DNA of 64,000 nucleotides, taken from the NCBI GenBank assembly GCA_003024785.1, contig PUQB01000035.1, forward strand, positions 558,001-622,000. The letters run 5' to 3'. Position numbers and translations under genes: made by a program. Positions 35,427 through 46,660 of this stretch are shown one piece after another (position 1 is the first letter of the stretch; each line of letters opens with the position of its first letter). This stretch comes from Selaginella tamariscina (lineage: Eukaryota > Streptophyta > Lycopodiopsida > Selaginellales > Selaginellaceae). Below the pieces are notes generated by a model. It ran no database searches. It had not been told where the DNA came from and saw only the letters and a program-made list of their open reading frames with translations.

Positions 35427-35852
35427 AAACCCTAAACCTAAACCCTAATATGTAACACAATGAATTTACTCGTAATATGTATGTATGTCTGTGTGTATAC
35501 ACGTGTGTATGTATATATGTGTACTCTGTATGTATATGTGTACTTTTGTCTTCTTCTACATACACACCATGCATGATCTATAATATATACTCGGTCTCTC
35601 AAATATTATGTACTAATATGTATGTATGTCTGTGTGTATAATACACACCATGCATGATCCATAATATGTACTGTCTCTCTTCTCTCATATACTATGTATG
35701 TATATCTGTGTATAATATGTGTAAGTATATATGTGTACTAATATATGCAATGTGTACAAAAATAATTTTTCAACACTCTCTCTTCTCTCATACATACACA
35801 CCATGCATGATCCATCCTAAATCCAAAACCCTAAACCCTAAACCCTAAACCC
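35427..35852. repeat. Interstitial telomere-like repeats (CCCTAAA)
   Basis: CCCTAAAC/CTAAACCCTAA occurs at 35,427-35,449, and four head-to-tail CCCTAAA units lie at 35,825-35,852. The sequence between is TATG/TGTA-rich with repeated CACCATGCATGATC. These match the plant telomere unit on the C-rich strand. Confidence 0.85.
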
Positions 35853-36063
35853 ATGTAATATGTATGTATGTCTGTGTGTATACACGTGTTTGTATATATT
35901 ATGTGTATTAATATATGCAATGTGTATGTATGTACTGATACACATGAAACTTTAACACTCTCATGGACACACACATGTTAAATCCTGCATGATTTATATT
36001 TTTGGGGTGTATGTGATACACCCACGCACATGCACGCGCTAATAATATAATGAAAGAATATTC

Positions 36064-36182
36064 GTTTAGGGCGAATCTATATTTTATTCTTTTTAGGGTT
36101 TAAGTATATTCTCAGAAAAGATATTCTATTAGGGTTAATATATATTTATTCCTTTAGGGTTTAGGTATATTCTTAGGGTTTC
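36064..36182. repeat. Dispersed TTTAGGG motifs
   Basis: Five TTAGGG or TTTAGGGTTTA motifs lie within 120 bp on the opposite strand to the CCCTAAA run 210 bp upstream, separated by AT-rich sequence with ATATTC motifs. They could act as telo-boxes (AAACCCTA promoter elements) or be degraded telomeric DNA. Confidence 0.7.
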
Positions 36183-36235
36183 AAGAGGCGGCGGCTATGA
36201 AATCGGCGGCGGCGGCTGTGCACACAGGTGAGATC

Positions 36236-36239
<4 letters not shown>

Positions 36240-36268
<29 letters not shown>

Positions 36269-36530
36269 ATATGTATAGGAGTGTGCGTATAATTTTATTT
36301 ATTAGTTTTATCTCTCGCACACACACGCACACTCCTGTGTATGTATATGTGTGTGTGGGTGTGTGTTTGTTTATCTGTATGATTTTATTTGTTTCGCTCA
36401 CACACGCATACACACGATATACATATACACATATATATATACCTATATACATATATACATACATATATTATGTGTACCAGTATCTATAAAAAATTTTATT
36501 GATCTATCTCTCCACACACACGCACACTGC

Positions 36531-36593
<63 letters not shown>

Positions 36594-36930
36594 CAATCAT
36601 ATTAACAAATAGTATACAACACTAGTTTATATATATGCTTATATATTCATATGGGTTATATATATACACACATATATATATGTGTGTGTTTATCTGTATA
36701 ATTTTATTTATTTATTAGTTTTATCTCTCGCACACACGCACACTCCTGTGTATATATATGTGTGTGTGTGTTTGTTTATCTGTATGATTTTATTTGTTTC
36801 GCTCACACACGCATACACACAATATACATATACACATATATATACCTATATATATAATACATATATTATGTGTACCAGTATCTATATAATTTTTTTTATT
36901 GATCTATCTCTCCCACACACACGCACACTG

Positions 36931-36970
<40 letters not shown>

Positions 36971-37312
36971 CATGCATATAACAAATAGTATACAACACTA
37001 GTTTATATATATGCTTATATATTCACAGACTCTCTATATCTATATACACACATATATATGTGTGTGTTTATCTGTATAATTTTATTTATTTATTAGTTTT
37101 ATCTTTCGCACACACATGCACACTCCTGTGTATATATATGTGTGTGTGTGTTTATTTATCTGTATGATTTTATTTGTTTCGCTCACACGCATACACACGA
37201 TATACATATACACACATATATATACCTATGTACACACATATATTATGTGTACCAGTACTGTATAATTTTATTTATTTATCTATCTCTTGCACACACACGT
37301 ACACTCCTATAC

Positions 37313-37359
<47 letters not shown>

Positions 37360-37430
37360 TATATATGTGTGTGTTTTTATCTGTATAATTTTTTTATTTA
37401 TTAATTTTATCTCTCGCACACACGCTAAGC
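36240..37430. repeat. Threefold tandem unit of about 390 bp, microsatellite-rich
   Basis: The order TTTTATCTCTCGCACACAC, TTATCTGTATGATTTTATTT, TTCGCTCACAC, TATTATGTGTACCAGTA recurs with starts near 36,280, 36,690 and 37,075. CA, TA and TG runs inside vary between units. The long reading frames here only read these repeats. Confidence 0.85.
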
Positions 37431-37435
37431 CCTCG

Positions 37436-39030
37436 AGCGGCGGATTAATCCCGCCACTATAGGTTTATGGCCTCGGCGGCGGGATTAATCCCGCCGCTAT
37501 ATGGTTGGGGCCATGGCGGCGGGATTAATCCCGCCACGAGGCCTTCACACAGCTATGGGCGGCGGGATTAATCCCGCCGCTCTAGGACAAACCGAAGAGC
37601 GGCGGGATTAATCCCACCGCCCATGGCCTGTGGGGCCTCGGCGGCGGGATTAATCCCGCCGCTCACCCATGCCCTGGCGGAATGCGGCGGGATTTATCTC
37701 GCCGGCAATGGCCTGTGTGAAGGCCCTAATGGCGGGATTAATCCCGCGGATTCCGCGCAGGGCATTTACAGGGGATGGGCGGCGGGATTAATCCCGCCGC
37801 TCATGAGGCTAACCGAAGAGCCTGCATCAAAGATCCTGCACGGAAGGCTAACCGAAGAGCCTGCATGACATGTCCTGCGCGTAAGGCGGCGGGATTAATC
37901 CCGCCGACCAGGGAATTCACGCAGGACATGAACGGCGGGATTAATCCCGCCCCACGCTCATGCCCTTCGCGGAGGGCGGCGGGATTAATCCCGCCACTCA
38001 GGCACTTCCGCAGGATATAAGCGGCGGGATTAATCCCGCCCCATCCCTGTTCAAAATGCGCAGCCAATATATATGTGTAAGCGCATGATTTACGAGAGGG
38101 CGGCGGGATTAGTCTCTCCGAACCTTCATTGCCCGGTGGCGGGATTAATCCCGCCACCCTTCTTTTTTTCCTCCATTGGTATGTTGAATCAATCCCGACT
38201 AACTCTGTCTGAGACGGAGAAGGTTTACAAAATACCAATGGAGGGAACTGAGAAGGGTGGTGGGATTAATTTCACCATCCCTTACATGGTGGGCGGGATT
38301 AATCCCGCCGCGTACGCATGCCCTACACGGAATGGGCGGGATTTATCCCGCCGCCATTGGCCTGCCTGAAGGGCCTAGGCGGCGGGATTAATCCCGCAAG
38401 ATTTCGCACAGGGCATTGGCGTTCGGCGGGATTAATCCCGCCGACTAAGGCCGAGTGAAGGGCCTGGGAGGCGGGATTAATCCCGCCGGACGCCAATTCC
38501 CTGCGCGGAATCGGGGGATTTATCCCGCCGCCATTGGCCTGTCTGAAGTGCCTAGGCGGTGGGATTAATCCCGCCCGATTCCGCGCAGGGAATTGGCATC
38601 CGGCGGGATTAATCCCGCCGCATAGGGACCGAGTGAAGGCCCTGGGCGGCGGGATTAATCCCGCCGAGTCTTCAATGCTGTTGGAGGAATGAATCCCGCC
38701 ACCCTTCGCTTTTTTCTCCATTGGTGAGTCGGACCAATCCTAAACGTTTCTGTCTGAGACGTAGAAGGTTTTCAACATACCAATGGAGAGAATTGGGAAG
38801 GGTGGGGAAATTCATTTAACCATCCCTTACATGGTGGGCGAGATTAATCCCGCCCCTTTCTGGAGTCACTGAAGGGGTGTGAGAAATAAATCCTGCCCAG
38901 TTCTCTCTGAGACCGAGAAGGGTGGCAAGATTAATTCCGCACTCCCGTTCAAGGCCTCCAGAAAGGTGGCGAGATTAATCCCGCCCACTCTTTCAGGAGG
39001 CATTGAAGGGGTGGCGAGATTAATCGCCGC
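37436..39030. repeat. Palindrome array 2 (about 29 copies)
   Basis: About 29 copies of GGCGGGATTAATCCCGCC or near variants (GGCGAGATTAATCCCGCC becomes common after 38,830) are separated by about 30-55 bp spacers with motifs such as CCTGCGCGGAA and GCCTGTCTGAAG. Two larger hairpins (CCATTGGTAT paired with ATACCAATGG, about 38,172-38,241 and 38,712-38,787) lie within it. The array ends about 340 bp upstream of the right-hand gene, mirroring array 1. Confidence 0.95.
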
Positions 39031-39142
39031 ACCTTCCATGTGAATATATATGTGTATTAGTATATATAAGTTGCATATCTCATTTTATTTACTTTTATCA
39101 TCTTATTATAATATTTCGAGTAAAAGCTAGGAATCTATGTAA

Positions 39143-39228
39143 AACTGTCCAGAGCTCACATTTGTGGTGGTTCTAAAACGAAATGTTATTTTCTTTTGCA
39201 CTAGCACAAATGTAAGCTTCGGACAGTT
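39143..39228. other. Foldback: 24-bp inverted repeat
   Basis: AACTGTCCAGAGCTCACATT at 39,143 (24-base arm) pairs with 39,205-39,228 (CACAAATGTAAGCTTCGGAC, continuing AGTT) with three mismatches and a 38-base loop. It lies between palindrome array 2 and the first exon of the right-hand gene. It could be a small-RNA precursor, a leader hairpin or a protein-binding site. Confidence 0.6.
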
Positions 39229-39370
39229 AATTACGTCTACTTCTCTCTGTGTATTATTTTTGTATATTCGGGTTTATACAAGTGTGTGTGCGTTTTTATA
39301 TGATTTGTATTCATAGTGTATTATTTTGCAGAAGGACGATTTGATCAAACAAGGAGATCGAGTCATTAGT

Positions 39371-42300
39371 ATGGAGTCGTCGTCAAATTCTGGGTAAGAA
39401 TTAAAATAAAATTGTTATACTCGGATACTTGAACTAATCATTTTTGTATTCAGATGTGGAATTGAGGTGACATTAAAGACAAGAGCAGGAGAAGAGATGG
39501 GCAGGGGGATTCTGGAATCAACTTGGCCATATTTTAAGATAAATGGGAAGCGCATTGGAGCAACCATGGCTGCTGTCAAATTAACCTCTGTCACATCTCA
39601 TGGACAAGCAAAACAATGGAAAGTAGATTCGCTAGTCAAGCACCCGAAAGCAGGCTGCGAACCCAGATTGGACGATTCTCGACACATATGCCTTGTTCCA
39701 TCCAATGTCACGTTCTCGGATCCAGAGGTCGTCAGTTACAACATTAATTTCGGGTGGTTTTGTCGACTTGTGGATAATGACGTTCACGTGTTCACTAATG
39801 ATGTTGACCTTGGAGTTCTTCTTCAACTCAACGAAAGCCCATCTATGGAGGGGATCCATCTGATGTCTACTTCGAAAATCTTCAGACTCATCGAGTAGGT
39901 GTATTGTCAGGAGATATTGCTTCACAATACAGAAAATCAGCAAGTGAAGCAATCTTCCCTCTTCACATTGAAGAAGAACACAGCGACATCATAATGGAGA
40001 TTGAGAGGGTGGCTCGGTCTCAGGTTCTCTACAGATCACGTTCAATTTGCTTAGGGAGCTTTGGGAGCTGGAAGAGTGTACCGAGAACACTAGAACAGCT
40101 GCAGTCGGGGATCACACATGTTGATTCGGATCGCAAAAGAAAATCATCAATCGTTTTGTCAGCTGCACCTGTGGCATCTCATGCTGCAATAAGTCACAAG
40201 GAAATGATGTTGGATGATAAGATTTATCCTTGTAGGTTAAATATTGCAGCGTCAACCCAAACTTCAATTACAGGCCACTCAACCAGGAACGTGTAGCTGA
40301 GCTCATGGAGAAGATGAAGGACGACAATTCTTATACCGTTCCACATAATGCTGTTTTGTGTCCATACTATGAAAGAAGGAAGGGCGCTGACAAAGTCTGG
40401 ATCACAACACCAGAACAACTCATGAAGATTCAGACAGAGAATAGAAAATCTATCAAGTACTACATCATTAGTGGCCAGCACACAATAACGGCATCCCAAC
40501 GACTTCTCGATGAACACAACAAAGGAACGATGGCAACAAAACTTTCCGAGCATACCCGTGAGAAGCTGACAAAAAGATTGGCGTTTTTAGCTAAGCCGAA
40601 TCTCACAATCGAGCAGTACCATAAGTTATCGGCGGAATGGGACACTGCCGACACCAACCACTACAACAGCAAAATATGGGAGAAGTTTAAACACACGCGA
40701 GCCGTGTGGGAATCTCTTCAGCGACCACAAAGAGCTACCGCAGGGAATACACAATCTGCAGAATACCGGGTAAGCAAATTGTTTGGGCGGGATTTATCTC
40801 GCCGGTATATTAATCTGTCTTTTTCCTCAGAGAGTTGAAGAAATTGCAGTAGTTGATTTTGCCCAGGTGGGCGGGAAGGAAACATCCTTTCTGATGATGT
40901 TGATTTCTTGCCCCGAAGATAGGATCTTTGCCAAATGGTTGGGGATTATGGAATCCTTTTCAAAAGGAACACTGAAGAATAAGCAGACAAGTGAAGGGGA
41001 GCCCTCAGAAAAGTCTGCGAAGAAACCCAGTAAGACGCCGAAGGCTAAGTCTGTTCAATCTACAAAGGATGTAGACAACGATTTCAAGCTCACATGGTTG
41101 AAGCCTTTAAATGGAACAACGATGGAGGAGATGGAAGTCTTGGCTGATTTGGTGATCGATGGCAAACTACAAATTAATAACAGCAGCCCAACCTCTGCTT
41201 TTCATCTCAAGGCAATGGAGTTGAAGACGGTCAGGCATTTAAGGAGTGGTTGGGAATACACTGCCACAAATTGGGTTGGACCTCGACTTCAACATATGAA
41301 GAGGTCAGCAAATATTTGCATGTGACGAACGATGATATGCTTGTCGAATGGGTGAACCAATTGGAAGATCTAGGCAAGAATCTATTGCACGCCAACGCCA
41401 AAAAGGAGAACATTGGGATGACGCCTTCTCTTATGGCAGTCCTTCAACAGCGGAGAACCGAATTGAACTTTATAAAGGAGGATGCTACGAATCACGACAA
41501 GCCCAAATGTTTGTTGTTAGATTCGGAGACTTTATGGGGTAACATCACTGCTTGTAGGAAACCGTTTCAATTGTTCGTGATGGATCGGCGGGTGTCAAAA
41601 AATCTTTCGACAGATAGGGCACTAGAGGATCTGGTGGAGAAACTTAGCCGTGCAAGCATATACATAAAGGTATTTATTATTGAATTCATGCTTGCGCTCT
41701 TCACTGATACCTACTTTTTCAGGTATTTATTTCTTGATTCTTGCTCATGTCACCGATACTTTTGCCTTCGCCTTCGCCAAGAAGAATAGACATCGTTGGA
41801 CAGGATTTTATATGAACGATGCTAATCCCAAGTGCATTGATAGCGTTGTTCACTTGGTTGTTAGGAATGCGCCAAACAATTTCAAGCAGATGCAGAAGAT
41901 CTTGAACCATCTCACAAGCGGCTTAGACCTTCTGCGCCTCACTCAGAAGGTAATAGCGAAGAAGAATTGATAATGAATTGATAGAGTGATGAATAGTTGT
42001 AAATGAGTGTAACATAAGGCATTTTTGTATTTTTTTATATTTGTACAGAAAATAAATTCTCAAGGATTAATGAAGCTTTTAGTTCAAACATGGGTCACAC
42101 ATTAACAAGGTAAATAATATACCTTGATAATTTTAAGGTCAGCTAATTATCATTTTGCAGATGTAATGAAATAATTAAGAACATGGATTTTCAGCATTGG
42201 CATGAGGTAAGAGAGGGGTTTGGCGACAATTTCTTGTGCCACATGTCAGGATGACAGAGTTCATGCAGGAAATGGATAATAATGCAGCTCAAAACATCAT

Positions 42301-42394
42301 TACCATGGGGCCACTTCATCATCATTTTTATTGGCGAAATCAATTTCTTCAGCGCATGCAATATCTGAATCTTGTAAGGATGATGTACAATTAA
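39371..42394 (+). pseudogene. Multi-exon gene with ParB-like SGQHTITA motif
   Basis: Seven exons with GT/AG borders can be drawn: 39,371-39,393, 39,454-40,769, 40,831-41,669, 41,723-41,949, 42,049-42,109, 42,161-42,206 and 42,250-42,394 (stop TAA). The start is ATG at 39,371 (MESSSNSG, joined to CGIEVTLKTRAGEEMGRG). Exon 2 has NPNFNYRPLNQERVAELMEK, then IKYYIISGQHTITASQRLL. This resembles the ParB/sulfiredoxin-fold pattern in which a G-Q-H/HR loop binds nucleotide. Exon 3 has a basic low-complexity linker (KPSKTPKAKS). Single-base losses near 39,852, 40,247 and 41,215 shift the frame, and exon 4 needs another shift. A partner of the transposase is my inference from the shared element. Confidence 0.6.
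40788..40806. promoter_or_regulatory. Degenerate palindrome inside an intron
   Basis: GGGCGGGATTTATCTCGCC, in the 61-bp intron between exons 2 and 3 of the ParB-like gene, differs from the array palindrome at three positions. It is the only clear copy outside the arrays in this element, so it may be a chance outlier or a bound site. Confidence 0.5.
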
Positions 42395-43407
42395 ATAATG
42401 AAGGGATAGGCAACGAGATAGTGGCAACGGATAAATGTGAAAGGGAGCAAACAAGTGATTTGCAAAGTATTCAAGAGGCAACGCCATCTCATGTTACTCA
42501 TGGCCATATTGTGTTGTTGGATGTTAATGGTGTTCTGCTTCATCGACAAAGGCCCCAGGATAGAAAAAAAGAAATCAAACAAGGAGATTTCATTTCTTGT
42601 CATGGTAAATTTCGATATGATATTATTTTTCGTCCAGGGTTGGATTGTCTCTTTCAAAAGCTTAAGGAGATGGGTGCGCTTGTGGGGATTTGGTCATGCA
42701 TGCAGATTCATAACTTAACACCGCTGTTGAATTTACTTAAGAAACATTGTAGTGTTGCATAAGAGATGATTCGTAAAGATTGAATTTTTGACCAGCGAAT
42801 GTGTCATAAACCTCTCGAATTTCACAATATAAGAAAGGAAAGCAAGCCATACTTCTTCAAGAATGAAAGAATAATTGGGACTCATGGGGAGATCAGTCGC
42901 TTAAGGATAACGAAGAATGCACATATCTTAGTAGTAGATGACTCTCCTCAGAAGGCTATGCTCAACCAAAACATTGCTTGTATTCATCCAATCACTTTCG
43001 ATCCATATTCTGATACCGATATCATGGATGAGCTAGTGAACTACTTGGATACGTGCCTCAGAAAGAAGAATCTCGAAAATTTTTGTGAGCAGTATCCACC
43101 GTATCATACATTTCCTGAAGTTTTTCTTTCTCGTGATATTGAATTTTATAAAATGAAGGATAGCAACCGGGCGCTTTATAATATTATTCTTAAGGAACGT
43201 CAGTTTTTAGATGAGCCTTTATGCAGACCTTCTCTTATCACATCTTATGTATTAACAAGGATGGCAACTCCCAATTGCATTCGTGAGAGTGTTAAGTGGT
43301 GGCAACAACATCAAGATATTGACCAAAATGATTTGATTAATCCGGAGAGTGATGATTTAGACAAAATGAAAAGATTTCTTTGTATGATAGAAAGAAAGTA
43401 TTTATAA
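42331..43407 (+). pseudogene. FCP1/HAD-type phosphatase-like gene with two stops
   Basis: One frame runs through. Residues about 62-75 give GHIVLLDVNGVLLHR, the HAD motif I with nucleophile D and N in place of the second D. LGALVGIWSC-type motif II follows (MGALVGIWSCMQIHNL), then ILVVDDSPQKAMLNQN as motif III, and FDPYSDTDIMDEL. Stops at about 42,760 (TAA) and 42,780 (TGA) interrupt the frame between motifs II and III. The C-terminal part ends at 43,407. FCP1-like enzymes dephosphorylate serine residues of nuclear proteins. The DxNG form seen here is, from memory, common in plant relatives. The 5' end overlaps the last exon of the preceding gene in another frame, so its true start is uncertain. 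Confidence 0.75.
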
Positions 43408-43669
43408 AAAATTAACATGTTGATAAGAAAATGATTTCATTTGTAATTATGTTTGATAGTATTTCTTCATTATTGTAAACTATTTTTTAGAATAATATGA
43501 ATATTCTAAGATATTTTAGGAATATTCCTTACTAAGTAAGGTTATTGAAGGATTAATTAATTAATTAATTAATATTTAAGGCTTAATTACATATTAATTA
43601 AATAATTAATTAATAATTAAAACTTAAGTATTAATTAGTAATTTATTTTATATTCCCATTTTCACGTAT

Positions 43670-43690
43670 CATGCCCACTTTAGTTACAAC
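43670..43690 (-). repeat. Right terminal inverted repeat
   Basis: It is the reverse complement of 29,153-29,173 with one difference. Shared flank sequence resumes about 11 bases later (TTAGCCAACAT at 43,701). Confidence 0.85.
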
Positions 43691-43700
43691 GTGCATATAT

Positions 43701-44840
43701 TTAGCCAACATACAACCGTATATGCAACGCTAGTGACATCTAATTTATATACACCCCTCTAACCAAAACACATTACATATAACCTTGAAATACACATATT
43801 AACTTACACCTTTGAACATACATTAAGAAATGGTATTAATAAAAAATATATATATATTTCTTATATCTAACATGAAAATACAAGGAAAAAATATATGTAT
43901 TCCCCTTTACACCTTAAACATACCTTAATAAATGGTATTGATAAAATATATATATCTTTTTTCTATATCTAACATAAAATATATAGAAAAAATATATGAA
44001 TTGCATTTGAAATGCATTGTTTCTTTGTATTTCCAAATTTGAAATTCTTCTTTTAAATTAATCTTTTAATTATCTTATGTCAAAACTATAGACTTTAAGT
44101 TTGATAAGATATTCAAACAATTTCAACTAACATGCTTAAAGGCAGGACAAGTGTGGAGGGAATAAGAAAAAAATTCTCTAATGAACTATGTGAAATATAA
44201 CAAAAACGAAAAGCCTATGTTCTTTTTTTATTTGAGTCACTATGTAATGTTCTATGTAGACATTGTTCATAGTACATGTTATTATTTAACTTAAAACTTA
44301 AATATAAAGTAAGCTTGTTAAGTGCAAAAGGAACAACAAATTTAAGAAAGGCCTATAAGAGATCTGTAAAGAAAATTTAAAACATAAGTAATTCAACCTT
44401 TAAAAAGTGTGTCCAATAATGAATGTATTTGGTTAGTTATTGACTACCCTACTATAAAATCATATATACAAGGCCTTATTTTTCAAACATAAAAAAAAGA
44501 TATACATTTAAGAATTACATGTATTTTGATTTTGTATTTTTTACCTTTGTATATTTATAAAATATATATATTTTTGTATACAATTATTCCTTATATCCTT
44601 AATTCTCATCTTATTGGACGTTAATTAGATAAATCACACCAACAACTATGACTCTTCTTTGATACCAAAGAGATTTATCCTATCGAACACTTTTTAACCT
44701 CCATGAATCGAGAGGGATTTATCTTTGTTTGTTAAGGATTTATCCTACCCAACCATTGTTACTTTTTAATGCCCACACAAATGGTCAATAATTTTTAACA
44801 TGCAAAAGGAAAACATTTTTGTATTTATTTTGTTGTTGTA
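43701..44840. other. Non-coding sequence shared with 61.45-62.58 kb
   Basis: It aligns with 61,450-62,575 (CAACGCTAGTGACAT, GAAATGGTATT, AATGAACTATGTG). No gene is seen. Near 44,620-44,760 it has several GGATTTATCCTA-like motifs that recall degenerate halves of the palindrome, also present at 62,370-62,500. Confidence 0.7.
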
Positions 44841-46660
44841 TGTTTTTGTTATATTTGTATTTTAGAATTTTATGTTTTTTTTGCATTTGTGAATCAAAAT
44901 TTTGGAATATATTTTTTCTATATTATTATGTTGTTGTATTGTTTGATGTTAAAATCATATATATGCTTGAAAGAACTTAATAATTATTCTCTCGAATACG
45001 TCAACCTCTTAAACATCTTATTAAACATATCCAACATTGTTTTTTCTTTTCCACGTACATGTGGAGGTCAAGTATTATATTTTTAAAAAATAATAATCTT
45101 TGCTAGGAATTAAAAATATAAATATAATATTTATATTACGTATATTTTAGTATTTAATATAAATGCCATATGTTAAATGGTAACATTTATTGTTAAGTTA
45201 TAATTTTAATTTTAATCAAGTATTCCTTTTATACTAATATAATAGTTTTAGGGATTAACTTAGATCTAGGTACACGATTTCAACAACAATCCTAGAGAGG
45301 GTCTCACCTATGTATGTGTGTGTATGTGTGTATGTTTGTATACAAGAACAGGGTTCTTGAGAAAGATGATGTGTGTGTGTTTCTAGCGGTGCCAATGCTC
45401 TAATTTAGATGTTCTTATTTTTCATCTAATTAACATTGAAAACTTTGAACTAAGTGATATTATACGTATGCATATTCTACTTAATTGGCTATCTAATATA
45501 ATGTGTTATATTCGGTGCATATGTAGTTCTATTCACATGTATAAAGTTGTGAGTAGGAACTTACCTAAGGTTGGCCACAGAGAATCACTAATGCAATATG
45601 TGTATATAATTGGGAAAGGAAATAATTCAAAATTTAGTAAAATATAAATTTCAAAATACAAAAACTATATAATATATTAGCTATAAAGCTCATGGAAAGT
45701 AATTCTTTAAAAATGTATTTTTAAAAATATTTTATATTTTATAAATAAATAAAATTATTAAATTTATTTATTTTGAATTAAATGATGTAATTTTAACATT
45801 AAATTTATTAAATTTACATTAGGGTCTATATTATTTATATGATGCATAAGCGATATGCATTGTTTCTTTATTTATTACAGGAAATATTTTAATCTGATCG
45901 TATAAATGCAATCATGCAGATGGCATAAACTATCTGATACCATGTGGACGGCTGGGATTAGGTAAAGGGGCAAAATATATATAATTGATTTACTTCAAGT
46001 GATATATAAATTATGAAAACAGGTTATTGATAACAAGCTCAATACATATAAGAGACGTAGATGTGTGTGTGTGTGTGTCATATGTACATATGAAATTATA
46101 AATGTAACAACAATGCATCAATTATATACGCAGACCATGTGTATGTGTGTGTGTGTGCGTGTGCGGCACATGTCTACATGTCAAAAATATGGAGGTAGAT
46201 ATATGTCTATTCGTGAAGATATGTCAAAAATAATGGAGTCAATATTGACTTTTGACTTTGTCCTAAGAATATCTACCAAAGCCAAATGTTAGGAATATAT
46301 AAATATTTTTTAAAATTATCATGTGCCTGGTGTGAAAGTCAATGTTAGGAATATATTTTAAAAAATTACTATATAAATAACTAAATAACAGATTTAGTTA
46401 CATGAATAATATGCACTTGGATTATTATTTATTATGCAACGTCTACACGGTGGGATCGTCACTTGATTGAAATTGCCACACATTATAAAATTTAATGATA
46501 TATCCTAATTTTATAATTAACTATCAGTCGTGAACAATATTTCAAATTTAAATGCTTAATTCTTCTGGTATATTCACATGTATAAAACCGTGTGAGTGTT
46601 AATTTTCATATGGTAATTAACTTCTTCATCAAATCATTTGCATGTATAAAATTAAGGGAA
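44840..46660. repeat. Segmental block R3, copy 2
   Basis: It is collinear with 13,791-15,450, with an extra stretch near 46,165-46,370 that contains a repeated GTTAGGAATATAT. It is AT-rich with TG repeats at 46,062 and 46,144. No gene is seen. Confidence 0.8.

Larger units (their letters stand above)
29153..43690. mobile_element. Large DNA transposon candidate, 14.5 kb
   Basis: The flanks (ATGGTTAACAT on the left, TTAGCCAACAT on the right) are contiguous at about 61,430-61,460, which is an uninterrupted copy of the same locus. The ends are 21-bp inverted repeats differing at one base (GTTGTAACTAAARTGGGCAT plus G). The repeat CATATAT flanks both ends, at 29,143-29,149 and 43,694-43,700, as a possible target duplication. 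Inside are outward-facing genes, two arrays of an 18-bp palindrome and a core with telomere-like repeats. GAATATTC-rich sequence lies near both ends (29,235-29,300 and 43,490-43,535). Bases 29,174-29,940 are otherwise AT-rich with no gene. The superfamily is unknown to me. Confidence 0.8.

Noticed and set aside
35825-35852. A chromosome end
   Set aside because: Only four telomere units, embedded in the centre of a mobile element with genes on both sides. It is interstitial.
32881-39030. CRISPR-like array
   Set aside because: Repeats are fully palindromic, spacing and spacer length vary, spacers are themselves repeated, and the setting is a plant nuclear genome with introns and LTR elements.
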